Under the pieces are notes generated by a model that saw only the letters and a list, made by a program, of their open reading frames with translations, made no database searches and was not told where the DNA came from. The position numbers and the translations under genes are program-made. Of a stretch of DNA of 64,000 bases, positions 17,786-25,920 are shown in pieces; position 1 is the stretch's first letter, and every line of letters begins with the position of its first letter. Source of the stretch: Bradyrhizobium sp. MOS003 (GTDB lineage Bacteria > Pseudomonadota > Alphaproteobacteria > Rhizobiales > Xanthobacteraceae); contig NZ_PYFW01000009.1 in assembly GCF_003020125.1 (NCBI RefSeq), positions 1 through 64,000 on the forward strand, written 5' to 3'.

Positions 17786-18630
17786 CTGCCGATCTGTCCG
17801 ACGTGAAAGCCGAGCCGGTTCTCGACGTCCCCGGCGCGGTGGAAGCCGCGCGCCATCAACGCCTTGATGCGGGTCCGGCTCGCTGGACGGCCGAGCGAGG
17901 CCAGGAACGCGTCCCACTCCGGCTTGATGTCGGCGTCCGGCGGCAGGCTTGCAACATCGACGAGACGCTTGGTCTCGGCGATCGCCTCCTTGTCGAACGA
18001 CGCGATGCGCATCGCGAGCGCCTCGACGAAACCATCGAGCTCGGCGTCCGGCAACGACCGATTGACGTAACCATAGCGTTCGGCGAGATCGCCATGGATG
18101 TCGTCGGCGCCGAGCAGCACTTCGAGCGCGCGGCCACGGCCCATCAGGCGCGGCAGCCGCGCCATCGGCCCGCCACCGGGCACGAGGCCCGCCCCGACCT
18201 CCCATTGCGACAGGATCGCCTTCTCGCGGCTGGCAAAGCGCATGTCGCTTGCGAGCGCGAGCTCGCTGCCGACGCCCGTCGCGCGACCCCGGATCGCGGC
18301 GATGGAGACGACCGGCGCGCGGCTGAGGCGCACCAGCGTGTCAGGTAGCGACTGCAGGCCGGTCGGCCCGGGCGGGACCTGGAGGGAATCCTCGAGCGGC
18401 GCGAGGAAGTCGTAATGCGTGATGAAGAAGCCTTCGACCGCGCTGTCGAACACGACGACTTTCACGTCCGGATCAGTTTCGATCGCCGTGACGACGTCAT
18501 TGAGCAGTGGAAGATGCCTCGGGCCAAAAATGTTCACCGGCGGCATATTGAAGGTGACGCGCCAATAGGTCGGCAGCCGGCGCTCGAGGCGGATGTCGCC
18601 GGTCGTGAAATTGCGTTCGGGACGGTTCAT
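17782..18630 (-). CDS. Enoyl-CoA hydratase/isomerase family protein
   Basis: Crotonase-fold protein of 282 residues. The core is visible: VVSIAAIRGRATGVGSELALASDMRFAS, covering the oxyanion-hole Gly, and later GGGPMARLPRLMGRGRALEVLL. Of the usual catalytic glutamates, the position in SQWEVGAGLVPGGG is compatible with hydratase or isomerase chemistry, but the reaction is not certain. The ATG at 18630 follows AGGAG. It lies 31 nt after the epoxide-hydrolase-like gene on the same strand and so is likely under its TAAC-box promoter. Confidence 0.85.
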   Translation of the reverse strand: MNRPERNFTTGDIRLERRLPTYWRVTFNMPPVNIFGPRHLPLLNDVVTAIETDPDVKVVVFDSAVEGFFITHYDFLAPLEDSLQVPPGPTGLQSLPDTLVRLSRAPVVSIAAIRGRATGVGSELALASDMRFASREKAILSQWEVGAGLVPGGGPMARLPRLMGRGRALEVLLGADDIHGDLAERYGYVNRSLPDAELDGFVEALAMRIASFDKEAIAETKRLVDVASLPPDADIKPEWDAFLASLGRPASRTRIKALMARGFHRAGDVENRLGFHVGQIGS

Positions 18631-18661
18631 TGCTTGCACTCCTGATGTATGGGTTCGCATC

Positions 18662-19975
18662 TCAGATCGATTGCCGCAGTGGACGGAACGCCGTCCGTAT
18701 CTCCGCGGAGAACAGCGCCGGCTGCTCCCAGGCCGCGAAGTGTCCGCCCTTGTCGAGACGGTTGTAGTGGATGAGTTTGGGATAGGCCTTCTCGGCCCAG
18801 CTCCGCGGCGCAGCGTAGATCTCGTCGGGAAAGACGCTGACGGCGACAGGGATATTGACGTGCTTGGGCGCGAAGAACACCAGCTTGTTCTCCCAGTACA
18901 GCCGCGCCGACGACACCGCGGTGTTGGTGAGCCAATAGAGCGTGATATTGTCGACCACGTCGTCACGCGACAGGCCTTCTGTCCTGCCGTCGAACACGCG
19001 TGCGATCATCGCGGCGCTGCGCGCATCGTGATCGAGCATCCACGACGCCAGGCCCGCGGGCGAATCCACGAGACCGTTGAGCGTCTGCGGCCGGTTCGAC
19101 ATCTCGATCGCATAGCCGAGGCCGTGCTTGTAGAAATCGTCGAGCTGGTCATAGGCAAGGCGCTCCTCGGTCGAGAGGTTCGCCGGGCGTGTTCCCCCGG
19201 GTTGCAGCGCCCTGGCGATGTCGTCGGGGACGGTCGCGGGCATGTTGGTGTGGATGCCGAGCAGTTCCGGCGGCGCGATCAGCGCCATCTGCTCGGTGAC
19301 CGCGTTACCCCAATCGCCGCCTTGCGCGACATAGCGGTTGTAGCCGAGCCGCTTCATCAGCACGATCCAGGCCCGCGCGATGCGCTGGGGGTCCCAGCCG
19401 AGCACCGTCGGCTTGCCCGAGAAGCCGTGGCCGGGGAGCGAGGGAATCACGAGGTCGAACGCGTCCGCGGCCTTGGCGCCATGCGCGGTCGGATCGGTGA
19501 GCGGACCGACGATCTTCATCTGCTCGATGATCGAGCCGGGCCAGCCATGCGTGACGATCATCGGCAGTGCATTCTCGTGCCGGGAGCGGACGTGAATGAA
19601 GTGAATGTCGATGCCATCGATCTCAGTGACGAATTGTGGCAGGGCGTTCAACCGCGCTTCCAGCTTGCGCCAGTCGTAGTCGCTCTGCCAGTAACGCACG
19701 AGCTGTTGCACCGTCGTCAGTTGCACGCCTTGCGACTGATCGGTGACGATCTCGCGATCCGGCCAGCGCGTGGCCGCCAGGCGCCGGCGCAGGTCGAGCA
19801 GATCCTGCTCGGGCACGCTGATCTGGAAGGGGCGGATGGCGCCGCCTGCGGCAGCCTTGGCTGGACGCAGCGGCAACAGGCTCGATACGCTGGCGGCGAT
19901 CGCGGTCATCGCGGCCTGGCTCAGCAATTGACGGCGGTCGGGATTGAGGCTCTCGATTCGTGCTTGCGTGGTCAT
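18662..19975 (-). CDS. Exported epoxide-hydrolase-like alpha/beta hydrolase
   Basis: Alpha/beta hydrolase of 437 residues with an N-terminal epoxide-hydrolase (EHN) domain (IRPFQISVPEQDLLDLRRRL). The oxyanion motif HGWPGS, nucleophile Asp in GGDWGN and catalytic His in KGGHFAAWEQP are all visible. The N-terminus carries RRQLLSQAAMTAIAAS and a hydrophobic stretch ending AKAA, which looks like a Tat signal, so periplasmic export is likely. The ATG at 19975 follows GGGAGATCC. Three TAAC half-sites in exact 10-bp phase lie about 100 bp upstream. Substrate unknown. Confidence 0.88.
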   Translation of the reverse strand: MTTQARIESLNPDRRQLLSQAAMTAIAASVSSLLPLRPAKAAAGGAIRPFQISVPEQDLLDLRRRLAATRWPDREIVTDQSQGVQLTTVQQLVRYWQSDYDWRKLEARLNALPQFVTEIDGIDIHFIHVRSRHENALPMIVTHGWPGSIIEQMKIVGPLTDPTAHGAKAADAFDLVIPSLPGHGFSGKPTVLGWDPQRIARAWIVLMKRLGYNRYVAQGGDWGNAVTEQMALIAPPELLGIHTNMPATVPDDIARALQPGGTRPANLSTEERLAYDQLDDFYKHGLGYAIEMSNRPQTLNGLVDSPAGLASWMLDHDARSAAMIARVFDGRTEGLSRDDVVDNITLYWLTNTAVSSARLYWENKLVFFAPKHVNIPVAVSVFPDEIYAAPRSWAEKAYPKLIHYNRLDKGGHFAAWEQPALFSAEIRTAFRPLRQSI

Positions 19976-20072
19976 GTTGGATCTCCCTTGCTTTGGTCGG
20001 TGACGCTGACCGAATTCGAAATCAATGCGTCCGTCGGCGTGCAGAGAGATTGGCTCAGGACCAGGCAATTTG

Positions 20073-20108
20073 CGCGTTATGGGTTGTTAGCCTGCGTTAG
20101 CCGTTGCG
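20073..20108 (-). promoter_or_regulatory. TAAC box upstream of epoxide-hydrolase-like gene (three half-sites)
   Basis: On the coding (minus) strand TAAC occurs three times at exactly 10-bp steps (plus-strand GTTA at 20076, 20086 and 20096). It reads GCTAACGCAG, GCTAACAACC, CATAACGCGC toward the gene, with a further CAAC one step upstream. The start codon is about 100 bp away. This is the most complete of six such boxes in the window. Confidence 0.7.
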
Positions 20109-20215
20109 AGTCCGTGCCCGGCAAGAGTGCGACGACATCGGCGCAATGCGATACGGCGCCCGATCATCATCGCGCGCCGTGTCGGCCGAGATCGGGAGAT
20201 ATCTTACGCTGCAGC

Positions 20216-20905
20216 TCAAATTGGCAGCGGCTGGCCGGCTTGCTCGCGGACGATATAGTCGGCGTACCAGTCTGCCCAGTTCTCGTCGTGTCCGCCGCTC
20301 CGCGTCTCATGCTCGCCATGCGCCAGCGCCGCGCGACGCAGCGCTGCGGCCAGATCGGTCGTCGAGGCAAATGTCGTGCTGTCGGACGCGACGCGTCCGG
20401 GCAATCGCGTGGTGATTTCCTGGAACAGCCAGCCATTGCCGTCGGGATCGCTGAACGCGGCGAATGAAGCATAGCTTCCGCGCTTCGGGTCAGCACCACT
20501 GACTCGAACGCTGCCGAACAGATATGGCTCGTCAGGCCCGGCGTGAACGTCGCCGTCACCATGGAATGGCGCGCTGACCTCGACGCCGCGGTCGAGCAGA
20601 TCCTGTCGTGCCGCTTCGAGATCGGAGACGACCAGATAGAGGCCTCGGGCCGAGCCGGGCACTGCGGCCGTGACGTTCTTGCCGAAGATCACCGAACAGG
20701 CCGATCCCGGCGGCGTGAACTGGATCACGCGCCAGTCGTCGCCAGAGGCGAAGTCGGCGTCCAGCCGCCAGCCTAGTCGCGCATAGAACGCCTTAGCGCG
20801 GTCTACATCGGACACCGGGATCACGAGGACCTCGAGCTTTGCATCAACTCCGCGAGATCTAGAGGGCTTGGTTTCAGTTTGGCGATTGATCTCGATCACA
20901 GCCAT
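20216..20905 (-). CDS. Glyoxalase/VOC-family protein with C-terminal extension
   Basis: Vicinal-oxygen-chelate protein of 229 residues. The glyoxalase fold is seen in VLVIPVSDVDRAKAFYARLGWRLDADF and in SYASFAAFSDPDGNGWLFQEIT. The last 55 or so residues (LRRAALAHGEHE... ENWADWYADYIVREQAG) form a second small helical segment often found behind such VOC domains. The ATG at 20905 has a good AAGGAGTTCAAC site. Preceded by its own TAAC box, so it is probably a separate transcription unit from the kinase behind it. Substrate unknown. Confidence 0.85.
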   Translation of the reverse strand: MAVIEINRQTETKPSRSRGVDAKLEVLVIPVSDVDRAKAFYARLGWRLDADFASGDDWRVIQFTPPGSACSVIFGKNVTAAVPGSARGLYLVVSDLEAARQDLLDRGVEVSAPFHGDGDVHAGPDEPYLFGSVRVSGADPKRGSYASFAAFSDPDGNGWLFQEITTRLPGRVASDSTTFASTTDLAAALRRAALAHGEHETRSGGHDENWADWYADYIVREQAGQPLPI

Positions 20906-20989
20906 GTTGAACTCCTTGTTTCAAGCCGCGGGTTCGGGATCGACACCCGCTCCGGACGTCAAGACTGTCGCGCAAAGGAGAGACCTTTG

Positions 20990-21020
20990 CCCGTTATGGA
21001 GTGTTAGGGTCCGCTAGCCG
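20990..21020 (-). promoter_or_regulatory. TAAC box upstream of VOC gene
   Basis: On the coding strand the half-sites are TAGC, TAAC and TAAC at 10-bp steps (plus-strand GCTA at 21013, GTTA at 21003 and 20993), ending CATAACGGGC. An ACAAC precedes them one step upstream, as in the epoxide-hydrolase box. About 90 bp before the start codon. Confidence 0.68.
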
Positions 21021-21051
21021 TTGTGAGGGAAGGGCAAAACTCCCCCGGCCG

Positions 21052-21726
21052 TCACGCCGCAGCGATCGGCAGCACGATGGTGACCCGCGTGCCGCCCTCC
21101 CCCGCCTCGCCCTGCAAACGAGCGTGGATGCTGCGAGCGAGCCCTTCGAGAATCCGGCTGCCGGTGCCCTGAAGCGGACCGGTGGCACCGATGCCGTTGT
21201 CGGCCACCGTGCAGAGCCAGGTGCCGTCGCGCCTGGCCAAGCCGATACGGATCAACGCACCATTCTTGTTCGGGAAGGCATGCTTTGCCGCGTTCGTCAC
21301 CAGCTCCGTCAGCATCAGCGCGAGCCGATGACACTGCGCAGCAGGCAACAAGCCGCTTTCGATCGCAGCCTCGCAACGGATGCCCGCCGGCTCCAGCACG
21401 GCCTCGGAGATCGATTTGCACAGGCCTTCGAAGAAGGCCGCTGTGGAGACCAGCGGCAGATCGTCATGATCGGACAAGAGTTGATAGAGCCTGCCGAAGG
21501 CGACGATGCGCCGCTCGAGCCGGTCCACCACCATCGACACATCGCCGCTGCCCGCACGCGTGAAATCGCGACGGACTGACGCACCCAGCAGTGTCAGCGT
21601 GTTCTTCATGCGATGATGGGATTCCCGCAGCACGAGTTCCCAATCACGCGACTGCTCATCGAGACTGGCGACGAATTGAGATCGAACGACATGGTCGTTC
21701 GGCCGAGCGCCGATAATGGACATCAT
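21052..21726 (-). CDS. Soluble HWE/HisKA_2-type histidine kinase
   Basis: Cytoplasmic histidine kinase of 224 residues. It has no transmembrane, PAS or GAF segment: the phospho-acceptor region (ESHHRMKNTLTLLGASV) starts at about residue 35 and leads straight to a HATPase domain with the N box LTELVTNAAKHAFP and the G box VADNGIGATG. This fits the HWE/HisKA_2 class seen in alphaproteobacterial general stress or light signalling. The ATG at 21726 follows GGGGAGG. It is divergent from STAND regulator 2 and has a TAAC box. No partner response regulator lies nearby. Confidence 0.88.
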   Translation of the reverse strand: MMSIIGARPNDHVVRSQFVASLDEQSRDWELVLRESHHRMKNTLTLLGASVRRDFTRAGSGDVSMVVDRLERRIVAFGRLYQLLSDHDDLPLVSTAAFFEGLCKSISEAVLEPAGIRCEAAIESGLLPAAQCHRLALMLTELVTNAAKHAFPNKNGALIRIGLARRDGTWLCTVADNGIGATGPLQGTGSRILEGLARSIHARLQGEAGEGGTRVTIVLPIAAA

Positions 21727-21787
21727 GGCCTCCCCGTTGAAATAGGATCTAACTCGAAGGCCATACTGGATGCATCGCAGCCGTTTA

Positions 21788-21820
21788 GCCCGTTAGACGT
21801 TGCAAGATTCTGTTATGAAG
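21788..21820 (-). promoter_or_regulatory. TAAC box upstream of HWE kinase gene
   Basis: On the coding strand TAAC occurs at plus-strand 21812-21815 and 21792-21795, exactly 20 bp (two helical turns) apart, with a degenerate middle site. The last site reads TCTAACGGGC, matching the other boxes. It is 66 bp from the kinase start and also lies in the divergent region before STAND regulator 2. Confidence 0.6.
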
Positions 21821-21967
21821 GGCGGTGCAGTCACCCGGTTAGCACCCTCTCGATCACTGCCGACGGGACTGCTCAGCTGGCCCGGCCGTGCCTAAAATTG
21901 CTGCTTTGGGGTGCAATTGCCGGGATCGTCTCCATGCAATCGGCCCACCGTCACGCGATTTCGCCAC

Positions 21968-22002
21968 TTTCGGCCAGTTTACTGTACGGTGCGTTCTGGT
22001 AG
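21968..22002 (+). promoter_or_regulatory. 35-bp element shared by two STAND-regulator genes (copy 2)
   Basis: Same element as at 8589-8623, with 32 of 35 bases identical, including the imperfect dyad CTGTACG (21982-21988) and CGTTCTG (21992-21998). It lies 42 nt before the GTG of the second regulator. Confidence 0.65.
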
Positions 22003-22044
22003 TTCAAAGTGCCGACATTGCCCTTTCACCGGAATTACTCGCCA

Positions 22045-24903
22045 GTGCCAGACACCAACGAGCAGGATTCGGCCATTGCCTTCGGGCCCTTCCGCTTGTT
22101 CGCGAAATCGCGATTGCTTGAAAAGAACGGCGCACCGCATCATCTCGGCGGCCGCGCGCTCGATATCCTGATCTGTCTCGCCGAACGTGCCGGCGAGGTC
22201 GTGGACAAGCGAGAGTTGATCAAGCGCGTCTGGGCCGACGTCAACGTCGACGAGGGAAGCCTGCGCTTCCACATCACGACGCTTCGCAAGGCTTTGGACG
22301 ACAAGGCCCTGGGCGCTGCCGGGGAAGCATCCCGCTATGTGATCAACGTCCCCGGCCGCGGCTATTGTTTCGCGGCCCCGCTGCTCCGGGCTGCGCCTTC
22401 GGAGAGCCGGGCCGGCCCGCCGGCCGCTTCGCCCCGCTCGCTGCCCACGCCGCTTGCCAGGATGATCGGACGGGACGATGCGGTCGAGAAGATCTGCGCT
22501 GAGCTTGCCCAGCATCGCTTCGTCACGATCGTCGGCCCGGGCGGAATCGGCAAGACTTCGGTCGCACTTGCCGTCGCGCACCGCGAGCTCGCGGCCTTCG
22601 GTGACCAGGTGTGTTTCGTCGATTTCGGCGCATTGACGGATGTCCGGCTGGTCCCGGGCACGATTGCTTCCGCACTGGGCCTGACCGTCAATGCCGACGA
22701 TCCCGTACCGAGCCTGCTCGCGGTCCTGCGCAGCCGGCGCATGCTGCTGGTGTTCGACAGCTGCGAGCATATCCTCGACGAGCTCGCCCCTCTGGCCGAG
22801 CGCATGGTCCGCGAAGCTCCGCAGCTGCATATCCTGGCCACCAGCCGCGAATCCCTTCGTACCGAAGGTGAGCGCGTCCACCGGCTGTTTCCGCTGGATT
22901 GCCCGCCGCAGCGCGAAGGCCTCGGCATCGCCGACATCCTTGCCTATCCCGCAAGCCAGCTCTTCGTGGAACGCATTGCCGAGAGCCTGAGCGAATTCGA
23001 GCTCACCGAGGAGGATGCGCCGCTCGTTGCCGAAATCTGCCGGCGCCTGGACGGCATTGCATTGGCAATCGAGCTCGCCGCCGGACGCGTCAACGCCTAT
23101 GGCATTGCCGGGACCGCATCACTGCTCGACAGCCGCTTCTCGCTGCTGTGGCGGGGACGGCGCACCGCGATTCCGCGGCACCAGACGCTGAGCGCCGCGC
23201 TCGCCTGGAGCTACGATCTGCTGCCGCCGACCGAGAGCGCGACCCTGCGCGGCTTGTCGGTGTTCGTCGGGCCGTTCACGCTGGAAGCCGCGCTTGCGGT
23301 CGCGTCCTGCCAGGGCATCGGCGAGGCCGAAGGCGTGGAAGCCATTTCGAACCTGCTCTCCAAATCCCTGATCGCGACCTCGCCGGCGGAGCGGCGGCTG
23401 CGCTATCGCCTGCTCGACACCACCCGCGCCTTCATGGCGGACAAGCTGGTCGAGCACGGCGAAGCGGACCGTGTCGCGCGCGCCCACGCCGAATATTTCC
23501 GCGACGTCCTGCACGACATTGCCGTCAAATCCACGGGCATGCAGAGCGCGGGCGGCTTTCTCCCCTATGCCGACCATTTGCCTAATGTCAGGGCCGCGCT
23601 GACCTTCAGCTTTTCGGACCGCGGCGACCGGACGATCGGCGTGGATCTGGCGGCCTCGGCGGCCCAGTTCTTCCTCGAACTGACATTGCTGACGGAATGC
23701 TACCGATGGACCCAGCAGGCGCTGGCGTCCCTCGACACGCGCGCCGTCGACGGCCGCCAGGAGATGACCCTGCAGGCCGCGCTCGGCGTCTCCGTGATGT
23801 TCACACAGGGCAATACGGAAGCGGTTCGGTCGGCCTTCACGCGCAGCCTCGAACTCGCCCGTCAGCTCGATGACCTGCACTGGCAGCTCTGGCTGCTGCG
23901 CGGCTTGCACATCTACCTGACCAGAGTCGGAGATTTTCACGGCGCGCTCGACACCGGCCAACAGGGCGAGGGCGTTGCACGCAAACTGAATGATTCCGCG
24001 GCCACGCTGAACGTGGACTGGATGCTCGGCGTCGCGCATCATCTGATCGGCAACCAGGACAAGGCGGTTCGGTTCTGCGAAAGCGCGATGGTGCAGAATC
24101 CCGGCTCGCAACGGCTGAACATCGGGCACCTCGGTTATGACGACCGCATCGTCGCGCTGGTCGCGCTGGCGCGCGGGCTCTGGCTCACGGGGCGGCCCGA
24201 GCGAGCGGTCGAGGTGGCCAGATACACCATTCGCGAGGCCGAGCTACTGGAGCAACCTCTCACCCTCGGCATCTCCCTGATCTGGACGATCTACGTGTTT
24301 CTCTGGGTCGGCGACTGGGCCGATGCCGAAATCCTGATCGAGCGGCTGATCGATCATTCCGCACGTCACTTCCTCGGCCCCTATCACGCGGTCGGCATCG
24401 GCCAGAAGGGCGAGCTGCTGCTGCGACGCGGCGACGTCGCGGCGGGTATCGAGCACCTTCGCCGCAGCCAGGCCACGTTGTACGCGACACGGCACCGCAT
24501 CATGACGACGGTGTTTGCGACGGCACTCGCGGAGGGGCTTGCCGCCCAGAACCAGCCGGACGCGGCCTTGCAGACGATCAACGAGGCGATCGCCCAGATT
24601 CCCGATCATGGCGAATCCTTCGACATGCCGGAGATGCTCAGGATCAAGGGTGACATCCTCGCCGGGTCGGGCCACGCTGCAGAGGCGGAGAGGACCTTGC
24701 GCAAATCGCTCGATCTGTCCCGGCGTCAATCCGCGGTCGGCTGGGAGCTTCGCGGGGCGATCAGCCTCGGCCGCATCTGGGAGCGGGCAGGCCAGCCCGC
24801 TGACGTCCGCGCTTTGCTCACCCCCCTCGTTGCGCGCTACCAGGAGGGCTTGCAGACTCGCGATCTGATCGCTGCCAGGGAGCTGCTGAGCACCCTGAAT
24901 TGA
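22045..24903 (+). CDS. STAND-type transcriptional regulator: OmpR wHTH + NB-ARC-like ATPase + helical repeats (paralogue 2)
   Basis: About 952 residues, same architecture as the protein at 8670 and clearly its close paralogue: the winged-helix and ATPase parts align almost without gaps (both have RLDGIALAIELAAGRVNAYGI). Winged helix at residues 1-115 ending GRGYCFAAP, Walker A GPGGIGKTSV near 164, Walker B LLVFDSCEH, sensor ATSRESLRTEG, then TPR-like helical repeats to the end. The GTG at 22045 aligns with GTG 8670; an in-frame GTG at 22009 is possible. TAAC boxes lie on both sides of this gene, which is why I consider it a candidate for the protein that binds them. Confidence 0.86.
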   Translation: MPDTNEQDSAIAFGPFRLFAKSRLLEKNGAPHHLGGRALDILICLAERAGEVVDKRELIKRVWADVNVDEGSLRFHITTLRKALDDKALGAAGEASRYVINVPGRGYCFAAPLLRAAPSESRAGPPAASPRSLPTPLARMIGRDDAVEKICAELAQHRFVTIVGPGGIGKTSVALAVAHRELAAFGDQVCFVDFGALTDVRLVPGTIASALGLTVNADDPVPSLLAVLRSRRMLLVFDSCEHILDELAPLAERMVREAPQLHILATSRESLRTEGERVHRLFPLDCPPQREGLGIADILAYPASQLFVERIAESLSEFELTEEDAPLVAEICRRLDGIALAIELAAGRVNAYGIAGTASLLDSRFSLLWRGRRTAIPRHQTLSAALAWSYDLLPPTESATLRGLSVFVGPFTLEAALAVASCQGIGEAEGVEAISNLLSKSLIATSPAERRLRYRLLDTTRAFMADKLVEHGEADRVARAHAEYFRDVLHDIAVKSTGMQSAGGFLPYADHLPNVRAALTFSFSDRGDRTIGVDLAASAAQFFLELTLLTECYRWTQQALASLDTRAVDGRQEMTLQAALGVSVMFTQGNTEAVRSAFTRSLELARQLDDLHWQLWLLRGLHIYLTRVGDFHGALDTGQQGEGVARKLNDSAATLNVDWMLGVAHHLIGNQDKAVRFCESAMVQNPGSQRLNIGHLGYDDRIVALVALARGLWLTGRPERAVEVARYTIREAELLEQPLTLGISLIWTIYVFLWVGDWADAEILIERLIDHSARHFLGPYHAVGIGQKGELLLRRGDVAAGIEHLRRSQATLYATRHRIMTTVFATALAEGLAAQNQPDAALQTINEAIAQIPDHGESFDMPEMLRIKGDILAGSGHAAEAERTLRKSLDLSRRQSAVGWELRGAISLGRIWERAGQPADVRALLTPLVARYQEGLQTRDLIAARELLSTLN

Positions 24904-24938
24904 GAGTATCTTCAACGAGATACCGCCAGGAGGCCCGC

Positions 24939-24968
24939 TCGCAACTCCTAACAACTTCTAACACGCCA
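24939..24968 (+). promoter_or_regulatory. TAAC box upstream of the unknown gene at 25021
   Basis: TAAC at 24949-24952 and 24959-24962, 10 bp apart, preceded by GCAAC, in the context CTCCTAACAACTTCTAACAC. It lies 59 bp before the ATG and shortly after the stop of STAND regulator 2. Confidence 0.62.
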
Positions 24969-25020
24969 AGCCGCATCGTCCCCGCCATGGTGGAAACACT
25001 CACGGTGGACATGGCGGGAC

Positions 25021-25728
25021 ATGGCGCTTCTTGACGATGTAATCGATGCCAGCGGCGGAATGGCCCGCTGGAACAGCTTGAACCGGTTCACGCTCCACCT
25101 TTCCGTTGGCGGAACGCTGTTCTCTGGTGCCGGCCATGCCCGGGAATTCAAGGACGTGACCGCGGAAGGCTCGACCCGGACGCAATCGGTGCGGTTCACC
25201 GGCATCACCGGGGGTGAGTACTCCGGCTCCTTTCAACCAGATGCAATCACCATCGAGAGCCTGGATGGGGAAGTGTTCCGGGCCTGGCCTGACCCCAGCC
25301 TTGCGTTTCCCGAGGTAGATCCATCGGCGCTCGCTGATGAGCTGCACCTGATCTTCTTCTGCGGCGTCGCGATCTGGAGCTATCTGACGATTCCATTCCT
25401 GCTGGCCCATCCCGACGTCGTGATCGAGGAGCTGTCGCCCTGGCAGGAGAATGCCGAAACCTGGCGACGGCTGCGGGCACAATTCCCGGCTCACCTGATG
25501 ACGCTCGCGCCCGAGCAGGTCTTCTATTTCGACGAGAGCGCGCTGCAGCGGCGGACAGATCACGACCTCTTCGGGATGAAGGTCGCGCACTCCTCCTGGG
25601 CTCATGACAGCTTCGGCGGCATCGTGGTGCCGACACTTCGGCGCGCGCAGACAGTGCGGCCCGATGGAACCGTGATTGCCAAGCCGGTGCTGATGGACGT
25701 CGAGATCTTCGACGCCGTCTTCGAATAG
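25021..25728 (+). CDS. Protein of unknown function, single gene with a TAAC box
   Basis: I do not recognise this 235-residue protein. It has no signal peptide; it begins MALLDDVIDASGGMARWNSL and reads like a soluble beta-rich protein (alternating strands such as FTLHLSVGGTLF and TQSVRFTGITGGEYSG). A hydrophobic stretch LIFFCGVAIWSYLTIPFLLA lies near residues 110-130. It has many aromatic residues and few Cys. Base composition and codon use match its neighbours, and an upstream regulatory box supports its being real. ATG 25021 has only a weak ribosome-binding site; an ATG at 25011 is in another frame. Confidence 0.75.
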   Translation: MALLDDVIDASGGMARWNSLNRFTLHLSVGGTLFSGAGHAREFKDVTAEGSTRTQSVRFTGITGGEYSGSFQPDAITIESLDGEVFRAWPDPSLAFPEVDPSALADELHLIFFCGVAIWSYLTIPFLLAHPDVVIEELSPWQENAETWRRLRAQFPAHLMTLAPEQVFYFDESALQRRTDHDLFGMKVAHSSWAHDSFGGIVVPTLRRAQTVRPDGTVIAKPVLMDVEIFDAVFE

Positions 25729-25754
25729 CGGCGACGCGCCTGGTACGGCCGCTC

Positions 25755-25785
25755 TCAACGCCTAACAATACATAACGGGCCAACA
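25755..25785 (+). promoter_or_regulatory. TAAC box upstream of the first exported alpha/beta hydrolase
   Basis: TAAC at 25763-25766 and 25773-25776, 10 bp apart, reading CCTAACAATACATAACGGGC. The second half-site with GGGC is identical to that of the VOC box. The likely start codon is 145 bp away; an in-frame TTG at 25804 is closer. Confidence 0.65.
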
Positions 25786-25920
25786 GCCGACTTTGAGCGC
25801 AGATTGGGTTCGCGAGCAACGAACGACGTGCTCGAACGAAACCCAGGCGACGCAGCCACGCGCGTGGAATGCGCCGCAGCACTTTCCGCAAACCCTCACG
25901 CTACGCGCAAGAGCAACGAC

